In this document: piece by piece, positions 28,636-35,055 of the stretch
Layout of the letters: the number at the start of each line of letters is the position of its first letter
Position numbering within the stretch: position 1 is the first letter of the stretch
Source of the DNA: Tepidanaerobacter acetatoxydans Re1
GTDB taxonomy: Bacteria; Bacillota; Thermosediminibacteria; Thermosediminibacterales; Tepidanaerobacteraceae
Assembly (NCBI RefSeq): GCF_000328765.2
Contig: NC_019954.2
Span: 1 to 64,000, forward strand
Length of the DNA: 64,000 bases
Direction of reading: 5' to 3'
The notes under the pieces: model-generated
Database searches by the model: none
What the model was told of the DNA's origin: nothing
What the model saw: only the letters and a program-made list of their open reading frames with translations
Translations under genes and position numbers: made by a program

Positions 28636-28917
28636 CTAAGATAAAGGAAAAACTTCTTCGTGTTTTCCTATAATGTAAGATGTGTTTATTTGTTCGGAGT
28701 TTGAAGACTTGTCAATTTCTACAATAATTCTTTCGGACATATTAACGGATACCTCATAATAACGGTGAGTGCCTCTTACCTTTTTTAATCTTAAAGAAAG
28801 GTGAGTAGGATCTTTCATAAATAGGTCTATAGCCCTAATAGCTTGTTTGCGAGTACTTTTATCAAGGGATGTCAGTTGCTTATCAAATTTACGAGTAGAC
28901 CTAAATCGCTTAGTCAT
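28636..28917 (-). CDS. RelE-superfamily mRNA-interferase-like toxin
   Basis: A 93-residue basic protein with the RelE/YafQ-type layout: MTKRFRSTRKFDKQLTSLDKSTR at the start, then LRLKKVRGTHRYYEVSVNMSERIIVEID and the ending YIIGKHEEVFPL. Such toxins cleave mRNA on the ribosome and are held in check by a co-encoded antitoxin. The start overlaps the end of the upstream antitoxin-like gene by eight bases, the normal arrangement. Which RelE subgroup it belongs to, and whether it is active, cannot be told. Confidence 0.8.
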   Translation of the reverse strand: MTKRFRSTRKFDKQLTSLDKSTRKQAIRAIDLFMKDPTHLSLRLKKVRGTHRYYEVSVNMSERIIVEIDKSSNSEQINTSYIIGKHEEVFPLS

Positions 28918-29203
28918 CTTGAAGACCTTTCAGGAATTCGTCAATATTGGAAAACTCCCGCATCCTACCGGCTTTTACGTATTCTCTGGCTTCCAACATA
29001 TCTTCTTGAGTTTCTTTGCTCCAAAAGTATGCTTGACTGGAAGGAATCAATTTATATGGTTCTATAATAATTTTGTTGTCAGTCAATCGCATATCAAGTA
29101 CGTCTCCTTCGGAAATATCGGACGTTACAGTTTTACCCGCTTGAGTGGTTACAGCTGCATTAGCGGGGAACTTACCTATACCTAGATCTAAATACGGCAA
29201 CAA
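28910..29203 (-). CDS. Chimeric AbrB-type antitoxin (5' end replaced)
   Basis: A 97-residue frame with a TTG start. Residues 1-30 match residues 100-129 of membrane protein Y (24 of 30 identical), not an antitoxin. From about residue 31 (SEGDVLDMRLTDNKIIIEPYKL) onward it matches the second half of AbrB/MazE-fold antitoxins, including the SSQAYFWSKETQEDML neutralising region. The first half of the DNA-binding swapped-hairpin is therefore lost. It may still bind the toxin but probably cannot bind DNA normally. The ribosome site (AAAAAAAGGG) is weak. Confidence 0.65.
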   Translation of the reverse strand: MLPYLDLGIGKFPANAAVTTQAGKTVTSDISEGDVLDMRLTDNKIIIEPYKLIPSSQAYFWSKETQEDMLEAREYVKAGRMREFSNIDEFLKGLQDD

Positions 29204-29220
29204 CCCTTTTTTTGGTAGGC

Positions 29221-29385
29221 TTATACATCTGATTCAAAATCAACCAGCACCCATCTTCCGCTGATTTTTTGAAATGTCATTTCATGAAATATTACGGTTT
29301 TAAATGGGTTTGCTTCCAGTTGGACGATTGCCCGAATTTTCCCTTCGCTTTCTTTATTGCAGAAGTATATAAACGCTTTATACCA
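29221..29385 (-). pseudogene. Fragment of an X-like gene
   Basis: An open stretch of about 54 codons with no start codon, ending KISGRWVLVDFESDV-stop. It begins directly after, and in frame with, the TAA of the lipoprotein gene. Its end resembles the C-terminus of protein X (pattern EFLYEEGTGWRLNTLVF), and it precedes a Y-derived piece in the same order as X-Y. I read it as the remains of a second X-Y copy. Confidence 0.5.
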
Positions 29386-30630
29386 TTAAGAAGGATCCAA
29401 ATCAATAATGTAGAGCGAAATTGACTTATTTAAGGGATCAGAGTTGTTATAAGTATCAAATATTAAATACTTCTGATTTATAAGACAACCATAAACCTTT
29501 TCAGGGCTTAATTTATCTACAGTAATAATTCGCTTGTTTTCAACATCATAAAATCTGGGGTAATCTTTAGTAAACTGCCGCCATCCTATGTATTTTCCAT
29601 TGTTGTCCGGAGTATCTACAGGGTCTTTACTGACCATGACAGGCTCTGCGGTTTTGCCGTCAAAGATCTTCACACCATATGCAATCTGACTCAAGGTTTC
29701 TTTTTCACTATAGCTTTTTTCTTTCGGGTTTTCGTTATTAGTTTTTTCTGCCAGACTTGTAATAATGTCGTAATCGGGAATATTGATACCTTCAATAATT
29801 GCTATGATATCTTTAGAAGAACTCATCTGGAATAATCCACCATTGCTTTTGATTTGTGCTATTTCTAAAGGTTTGCCGTTATTATTGACCACTATGGTGG
29901 TACCGTTATCTTTTTTTCTGTATCCTAACCATGCTATTTCATCATTGTAAAGCATGGGATATTGTGCTTGAGTTTTTATTTTTTCCAGTTTATCTTCGGT
30001 AATATTGTATTGAAATAGATTTATTTGATATATATCATCTTTAATACCCACAATATCGTCAAAATACACAATGTCGTCTTTTAATACCGGCTTATTAAAG
30101 TTCCACTCATAGACCATATCAGTCTCTGGATCCACAGTGTGAACATAAAACTCTGTATCTTTTTTTGTCTTTAAATTATATACATGCAAAGAAGTTTTAT
30201 ACCAGTTAGAGCTTTTATCTTCTTCCCAGATAATAAAATTATCGTTTACTGCTTTTATAGCTACTTGATGGCCCTGGTCCAAAGTGACCAATGGAGTATA
30301 TACCTTTTCCGTCAATGAATAAATTCCAAACTCATTGTTTATGTTATTGGAAGAAGAAATTTGAAGATATGCATTTTTATTTGCATCAACGTATATACAT
30401 GAAGCATCATATTCGATTAAATATTCTTCGATTTTATAGTCCTTAAAATAATCGGAAAAAAGTCCATGGTCTTGATACATTATAATTTTATCTTTTAAAA
30501 ATGCTGCATCATCTGAGAAGAAATCCTCGGAACTTATTATAGGCAATGAATCTTTGCCGTTGTAGGTGCATCCGGATATGAGTAAAAAGAACAAACAAAT
30601 AAGTATAAAAAATGCATTATTCTTTTTCAC
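29386..30630 (-). CDS. Lipoprotein, possible beta-propeller
   Basis: A 414-residue protein with a lipoprotein signal: basic start MKKNN, a hydrophobic core FFILICLFFLLI and lipobox SGC with the cysteine at residue 21. The mature part has repeated blade-like units with aspartate/tryptophan-rich strands (WEEDKSSNWYKTSLHVYNLKT, WLGYRKKDNGTTIVV), which suggests a six- or seven-bladed propeller, but no family is certain. It starts with GTG at 30630 behind GGAGG. A terminator separates it from the secreted-protein gene upstream, so it may be read through at a lower level. Confidence 0.75.
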   Translation of the reverse strand: MKKNNAFFILICLFFLLISGCTYNGKDSLPIISSEDFFSDDAAFLKDKIIMYQDHGLFSDYFKDYKIEEYLIEYDASCIYVDANKNAYLQISSSNNINNEFGIYSLTEKVYTPLVTLDQGHQVAIKAVNDNFIIWEEDKSSNWYKTSLHVYNLKTKKDTEFYVHTVDPETDMVYEWNFNKPVLKDDIVYFDDIVGIKDDIYQINLFQYNITEDKLEKIKTQAQYPMLYNDEIAWLGYRKKDNGTTIVVNNNGKPLEIAQIKSNGGLFQMSSSKDIIAIIEGINIPDYDIITSLAEKTNNENPKEKSYSEKETLSQIAYGVKIFDGKTAEPVMVSKDPVDTPDNNGKYIGWRQFTKDYPRFYDVENKRIITVDKLSPEKVYGCLINQKYLIFDTYNNSDPLNKSISLYIIDLDPS

Positions 30631-30657
30631 GTAAATTCCTCCGTATTTTAAAAACTA

Positions 30658-30677
30658 GGAGAGTGTTAACACTCTCC
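30658..30677 (-). terminator. Terminator between secreted-protein and lipoprotein genes
   Basis: GGAGAGTGTTAACACTCTCC is a perfect 20-base palindrome, followed on the minus strand by TAGTTTTTAAAA. Confidence 0.85.
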
Positions 30678-30689
30678 CGAACTACCATA

Positions 30690-31151
30690 TTAAACCTCTT
30701 GTGCTGACATAGTTGCGAAGCAGGGTTGAGGGAATATCGTAATATTTTTATCTGTTGGATATCCAGGTAGCGTATAGTCTTTCTTTCCTGTTGAATTACC
30801 AGCCGCCAACACGCCATATTTTTTGTTTATGGTATAAATCACTGAACTTTCCACTAAATTGGTATCAATAGGGTTAGCACCTGCTCTTCCATAAGGAATT
30901 GGCACATAATAATAACCTGTCCATTTATGCAAGTTAGTCGCTACAGGAAACTGTGATCTATCATCTCCATGGGATATATACCATGGACAGGGTTTCTCTA
31001 ACTCAGGATCAGGTACAAAGTCCCCGATGACAGGTGCATAATCATATGATAAAATTTCATCTTCTGTATTTGTTTCAGATGCTAGAGATATTGAAGTAAA
31101 CATTACTAAGATGGTTAAAACTGTAATTAAGAAAAAAATCTTTTTTCTCAT
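30690..31151 (-). CDS. Small secreted protein of unknown function
   Basis: About 153 residues with a clear signal peptide (MRKKIFFLITVLTILVMFTSISLASE, cleavage after SLA likely). The mature part is rich in proline, tyrosine and glycine with two cysteines (PCPWYISHGD and QPCFATM). I recognise no family. The ATG at 31151 is nine bases after GGAGG; an in-frame ATG at 31166 would precede that site. It has a leader of about 190 bases from an ECF-type promoter. Confidence 0.7.
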   Translation of the reverse strand: MRKKIFFLITVLTILVMFTSISLASETNTEDEILSYDYAPVIGDFVPDPELEKPCPWYISHGDDRSQFPVATNLHKWTGYYYVPIPYGRAGANPIDTNLVESSVIYTINKKYGVLAAGNSTGKKDYTLPGYPTDKNITIFPQPCFATMSAQEV

Positions 31152-31346
31152 GACCTTTACCTCCATGTTTTGTCATTTTTTCCTTTCTCACAATTTTTGA
31201 GTCCCGCTACACAATACTGTTAAATTTAAGAGCTTATCCCTTTATCATGGATTCACCTCTCTCGCTTGTTTATTTGTACTTTTAGTTTCAAAGGTCTTAA
31301 GGCACAATTAAAATAGAAACCTCTCTTGAAACCCTTCTATAGTACA

Positions 31347-31371
31347 GACGTTTAAGATGCGTTTTGGTTCA
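31347..31371 (-). promoter_or_regulatory. ECF-sigma-type promoter, duplicated element copy 2
   Basis: On the minus strand TGAACC is followed after 15 bases by CGTC. The ~100 bases around it match 28444-28546 at most positions. It would drive the secreted protein and perhaps the lipoprotein. Between 31152 and 31346 there is no gene. Confidence 0.55.
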
Positions 31372-31487
31372 CTTTTTTTAAAAGATTTTTGCAAAAATTT
31401 ATTTAGAGAGAACCAAATCCCTTTTTCCCCGTCTGTTATATAAAGGGTTCATAAATATTTAAGTAGAAATAATATAATATAGTATGT

Positions 31488-31519
31488 AAAGCACCAACTT
31501 GAGATAAGATTGGTGCTTT
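31488..31519. terminator. Hairpin (AAAGCACCAA / TTGGTGCTTT)
   Basis: A perfect 10-bp stem with a 12-base loop. Both sides lack a strong T run. It lies just past the stop of a minus-strand gene fragment (31538), so it may be that lost gene's terminator. Confidence 0.55.
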
Positions 31520-31537
31520 CGTCTTGCAACAGCACTT

Positions 31538-31645
31538 TTAATAAGGTCTAATATTTTTGATAAATTTTACGGCATCATCAGCATCATCAACATATCCATC
31601 AGCAAGTGACCAGTCTTTGGGCGGTTTTGGACAAAGGGGACAAGC
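31538..31645 (-). pseudogene. C-terminal gene fragment of unknown family
   Basis: About 35 codons without a start, reading ACPLCPKPPKDWSLADGY... and ending KFIKNIRPY-stop. The CPLC pair suggests a metal-binding end. Its upstream part is cut off where the IS110 remnant begins, which is consistent with disruption by that element. Confidence 0.35.
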
Positions 31646-32140
31646 CTTTCTATACCCGGTATTGGGCCTGTGCTTGCTAGTGGTATTTTAGCTGAGATTG
31701 GCACTATTACTACTTTTGACTCTCATAATGCTTTGGCTCAGTATGCAGGGCTTACTTGGAGAGTTAAGCAGTCGGGCAATTATTCTGCTGATGATACTAG
31801 AATGACTAAGACCGGCAATAGGTACCTTAGATACTATTTAATTGAGGCTGCAAACAGCGTTAAAAACCATGTGCCTGAGTATAAGGAATACTACTACAAG
31901 AAGTTCGGTGAAGTAACTTGTCACCAACACAAAAGGGCACTCGCACTTACAGCTCGTAAATTAGTTCGGTTGATTTTTAGCTTGCTGACTAAAAATCAAA
32001 TCTACTTTTTAAAGAATGACCCTATTGACACATATATTATACTAAATAATGATTCTTTTTATTTAATACTTGACAAAGACAATATTTATTTATTCAATAA
32101 GACTTCAAATGCTTTAACCTTTTATGGGGAAAAACCATAG
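31643..32140 (+). pseudogene. IS110-family transposase, C-terminal remnant
   Basis: Only the second half of an IS110/IS1111-type transposase remains. It starts in the helix-hairpin-helix motif IPGIGPVLASGILAEIG, continues through YAGLTWRVKQSG and GNRYLRYYLIEAANSV, and ends the family core at LTARKLVRLIFSLL. The N-terminal DEDD catalytic domain is missing, so it cannot transpose by itself. The last ~45 residues (from KNQIYFLKND) are not family-like and are probably run-on. No terminal repeats are expected for IS110. Confidence 0.85.
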
Positions 32141-32293
32141 AAAATTTTTAAAGGTTTAGAAACTAGAAATAGTTTAACTAAGGCTCATGAAAATATGGGA
32201 ATTGAAAAAGGTACTGGTAGAAATAATTATATATTTCGCCTGCTTTTTATGCTTCTTGTTATGATACCTTTGTAGATACATATACAATCGCGT

Positions 32294-32336
32294 CAATTTT
32301 TTTCTTATTGACACCTTTATTAGTGATGATATATAA
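32294..32336 (+). repeat. Dispersed 43-bp repeat, copy B
   Basis: Second copy of the sequence at 22750-22792. It carries a GTCAAT/ATTGAC hairpin around a T-rich loop and the promoter of the proC leader. Confidence 0.75.
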
Positions 32337-32337
32337 T
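32308..32337 (+). promoter_or_regulatory. Promoter of the T-box-proC transcript
   Basis: TTGACA (32308-32313) and TATAAT (32332-32337) are 18 bases apart, both consensus. The T-box leader begins within about ten bases. Confidence 0.75.
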
Positions 32338-32343
32338 AATACT

Positions 32344-32630
32344 AATTGACAAATGACATATTCAAGAAGCGTTGAAGGGGAAAGTAAAAAGACAAAAAGC
32401 GTTAAACAGAAAAGCTTACAGGCCAAAAGGTTTTAAGCAAATGTCTTTTGAAAAATCCCACCCCGGAGCTTACGGCGATGAGCCGGTACGGAGCACCTAC
32501 CGTTAGTAGGGGGAAGGTATAATCTTGATAAAATTCAAGTATACTTTAGAGTGGGTCTTTTAGACCAATGAAGGTGGTACCGCGGAAAGCAACCTTTCGC
32601 CCTTTACAGGCGAAGGGTTTTTTTATGTTC
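32344..32630 (+). ncRNA. T-box leader upstream of proC
   Basis: The T-box core AGGTGGTACCGCGG (32572-32585) is followed by a terminator (CCTTTCGCC / GGCGAAGGG, 32593-32617, then seven T). The T-box arm could instead pair to form the antiterminator. A base-paired lower stem AAAAGACA/TGTCTTTT is visible near 32387-32456. T-boxes read the charging of a specific tRNA. By its position before proC, tRNA-Pro is expected, but I could not assign the specifier codon with confidence. The stretch from 32141 to 32293 holds nothing recognisable. Confidence 0.9.
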
Positions 32631-32677
32631 TATATTAATATATTAAAGTATAAAAGATAGCGATAGGAGGATACCCA

Positions 32678-33529
32678 GTGCAAAATCAGAAAAGTGTCGG
32701 TATATTTGGTGCCGGTTCCATAGCAGAAGCGATGCTGGATGGGATTTTAAGCCAGGACATAATGCCGCCTGAAGATATATATGTAACGAATAAACAAAAC
32801 GATGATAAACTGCAGCTTTTGAGGGAAAGATATAATGTCAAAACTACAAGGGATTACAAAGAAATTCTTTCAAAATGCAGGTATTTGATTATTGCCGTAA
32901 AACCCGTAGATGTACACGAATTACTCATATCACTTCAAAAATTTATAACAGCAAACCATATTATTATTACTTTGGCTGCCGGAATATCTACAAAATTTAT
33001 AGAAACTGTTTTGGATAAAAAAGTACAAGTTATAAGGGCGATGCCCAATACTGCCTGCAAGGTAAGAGAATCGGCTACTGCTATTACTCTAGGCAGCTAT
33101 GCTACAAAAGAAGCTCAAGATTTTGCCGAAGAAATATTTTCTTCCATAGGCAAGGTGTCCGTAGTTGAAGAAACAATGATGGATGCGGTGACAGGCCTTT
33201 CAGGCAGCGGACCGGCTTATGTGTATCTGCTTATGGAAGCAATGATTGAGGCCGGAGTAAAAGTAGGCTTGCCTCGCTGGCTTTCTGAGGAATTGACGGT
33301 TCAGACAGTATATGGAGCGGCGAAAATGGTGATAGAAACCGGTGAATCTCCAAAAAAACTAAGGAAGCAGGTTACCACACCCGGAGGCACTACCATGGCC
33401 GGCATAAAAGTTCTGGAAAAGGCAGACTTTGCCGACTTACTTATTAGAGCTGTTGAAAGTGCAGCCGGAAGATCTAAAGAAATGATGAAAGAACGCAGTT
33501 GTTTACACAAATTAGAAAATGTGTTATGA
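32678..33529 (+). CDS. proC: Pyrroline-5-carboxylate reductase
   Basis: A 283-residue NAD(P)H-dependent enzyme that reduces P5C to proline. The N-terminal Rossmann motif is VGIFGAGSIAEAMLDGIL. VIRAMPNTACKVRESATAI and the dimerisation/active-site segment VTGLSGSGPAYVYLLMEAM and TTPGGTTMAGIKVLEK are diagnostic. The start is GTG at 32678 with AGGAGG upstream. It is controlled by the T-box just before it and ends in a terminator. In this genome it shares the P5C node with the hydroxyproline block 12 kb downstream. Confidence 0.95.
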   Translation: MQNQKSVGIFGAGSIAEAMLDGILSQDIMPPEDIYVTNKQNDDKLQLLRERYNVKTTRDYKEILSKCRYLIIAVKPVDVHELLISLQKFITANHIIITLAAGISTKFIETVLDKKVQVIRAMPNTACKVRESATAITLGSYATKEAQDFAEEIFSSIGKVSVVEETMMDAVTGLSGSGPAYVYLLMEAMIEAGVKVGLPRWLSEELTVQTVYGAAKMVIETGESPKKLRKQVTTPGGTTMAGIKVLEKADFADLLIRAVESAAGRSKEMMKERSCLHKLENVL

Positions 33530-33571
33530 TACCCATGTAACAGATGGCATAGTTAAAAGATTTAAGAAAAT

Positions 33572-33612
33572 AAAGAAGAAGAGACCGATCATAGTAGTCT
33601 CTTCTTTTGACT
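33572..33612 (+). terminator. Terminator after proC
   Basis: AGAAGAGAC and GTCTCTTCT pair around an 11-base loop, followed by TTTGACTTT. It also faces the minus-strand AbrB gene. Confidence 0.85.
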
Positions 33613-33648
33613 TTAGCTCCTTAAAATTTGTTGTCTTAATTTGCGTAA

Positions 33649-33963
33649 TCAGATTGCTTTGTCAATTGTTTCCGAATCGTTTTTAGTCGGGGTACCTTCG
33701 TCACTTGTAGAAGTTACTGCTAAAGCATTCTCAATTTTTTTTGCACAGTCTTTACAAATATTTTTCCCGTGAAAATTGATCAATTCTTCAGCACTACTGC
33801 AGAAGATGCAAGCCGGCAAGTATTTTTTTAAAATAATTCTATCCGTATCTACATAAATTTCCAGCGCATCTTTGACGGAAATACCTAATGTGCGTCTCAA
33901 TTCTATAGGTATAACGACGCGACCTAGACCATCAACTTTTCTGACGATTCCCGTAGACTTCAT
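33649..33963 (-). CDS. AbrB-family transition-state regulator
   Basis: A 104-residue protein. Residues 1-50 form an AbrB/SpoVT swapped-hairpin DNA-binding domain (GIVRKVDGLGRVVIPIELRRTLGI). A short CxxC/CxxC segment follows (CIFCSSAEE...NICKDC), a likely zinc-ribbon seen in many clostridial AbrB proteins, then an acidic tail. The ATG at 33963 has AAGGGGGC upstream. It is transcribed away from nurA; its targets are unknown. Confidence 0.88.
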   Translation of the reverse strand: MKSTGIVRKVDGLGRVVIPIELRRTLGISVKDALEIYVDTDRIILKKYLPACIFCSSAEELINFHGKNICKDCAKKIENALAVTSTSDEGTPTKNDSETIDKAI

Positions 33964-34084
33964 TATTATTTTGCCCCCTTAATTCATATTTCGACATTTA
34001 CCCCAATTAAATACTACCAGAAATGACAAAAAAAGTCAACATGCAATTGCAAATTTTTACTTATTTCAGGCAGGTGATAATATT

Positions 34085-35044
34085 ATGTTTGAATTAAATA
34101 CCAATTTGAAGCGAACGTTTGAAGAAACAGCGAAGGCCATGCGCTTACGATTACAGCAAAAGCCTTCTGTGGATGCTTTGCGTTTCATGGTAGCTGATAA
34201 AGGCATCGGGAGTTTTAAAATGTGCCAGAAGCTTGACTGTCGAGGCCTGTCGAATATTGCCCAAAAAGGTAAAATAGTTGGCGTGGACGGTTCCACCAAC
34301 AATGCAGGCGGCCCCTTCCCGTATTTATTTACGCTGCAGCAAGCTCTGGCTAAGGCATGCAGCAGCAAGGAAGAAGACGTCGTTATGACTGATGCCGTCT
34401 CGCCGCTGATTATGAAAGACGTAATAACCGAGGAAGAATACAGAGATTTTATAAAGCGCAATCTTGCAGAACTGGAAGTAAAAGCGGCACTGGAGGCTCT
34501 CGATAAGTTTAATCCAAGGGTGGTTTTGCTTGACGGCTCTCTTGTGCGCTACAAGATTGAATCGGCACCAATGTGGGAAACACTGAAAAATCGTGCACTA
34601 GCTCAAGATGCTGTATTGGTAGGTGTTGTAGAGGGAATCTCAACAAATATAATCAGCAGTTGCCTGAAAGATGTGCTGAATCTTGGAGGATTTCCGGCTT
34701 CGGACTGGGAAATTTTGTTTGGGCTCTTGCAGGTAGGCGAAATATTGGAGATTGTTCCTGGCTTATTTAAAGAAGGTTTTCGCACATTTTTTATGCGTTC
34801 ATCCCATGACCCAAAGCCCATAGGTATTGACCTTTTGGAGGAGCAGAAGGAATATCTGGCAGAAGTGTCAAACCTTATATTTACCCTGACACCGCAGGAT
34901 GGCAGAGGCATACCACTTTGGCTTGATATAATAGATAAGAATGTTAGGATTACCGATGCGGTAATGGAAGGCCTTTTAAATGCATATCTTGGGGAAGATT
35001 ATGCGGAATTTTTAAAACCTAAGCGCGAAAGACGCCAGATGTAG
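34085..35044 (+). CDS. nurA: NurA-domain nuclease
   Basis: A 319-residue protein with the NurA fold, an RNase H-like 5'-3' nuclease domain. The metal-binding motifs are visible as VGVDGSTNNAGG (first aspartate) and VVLLDGSLVRYK (second), with a later LWLDIIDKNV region. NurA works with the HerA translocase in DNA end resection, best known in archaea and also found in some bacteria. The ATG at 34085 has CAGGTG upstream. The herA-like gene starts 11 bases after its stop. Confidence 0.85.
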   Translation: MFELNTNLKRTFEETAKAMRLRLQQKPSVDALRFMVADKGIGSFKMCQKLDCRGLSNIAQKGKIVGVDGSTNNAGGPFPYLFTLQQALAKACSSKEEDVVMTDAVSPLIMKDVITEEEYRDFIKRNLAELEVKAALEALDKFNPRVVLLDGSLVRYKIESAPMWETLKNRALAQDAVLVGVVEGISTNIISSCLKDVLNLGGFPASDWEILFGLLQVGEILEIVPGLFKEGFRTFFMRSSHDPKPIGIDLLEEQKEYLAEVSNLIFTLTPQDGRGIPLWLDIIDKNVRITDAVMEGLLNAYLGEDYAEFLKPKRERRQM

Positions 35045-35055
35045 GAGGGATTTTT

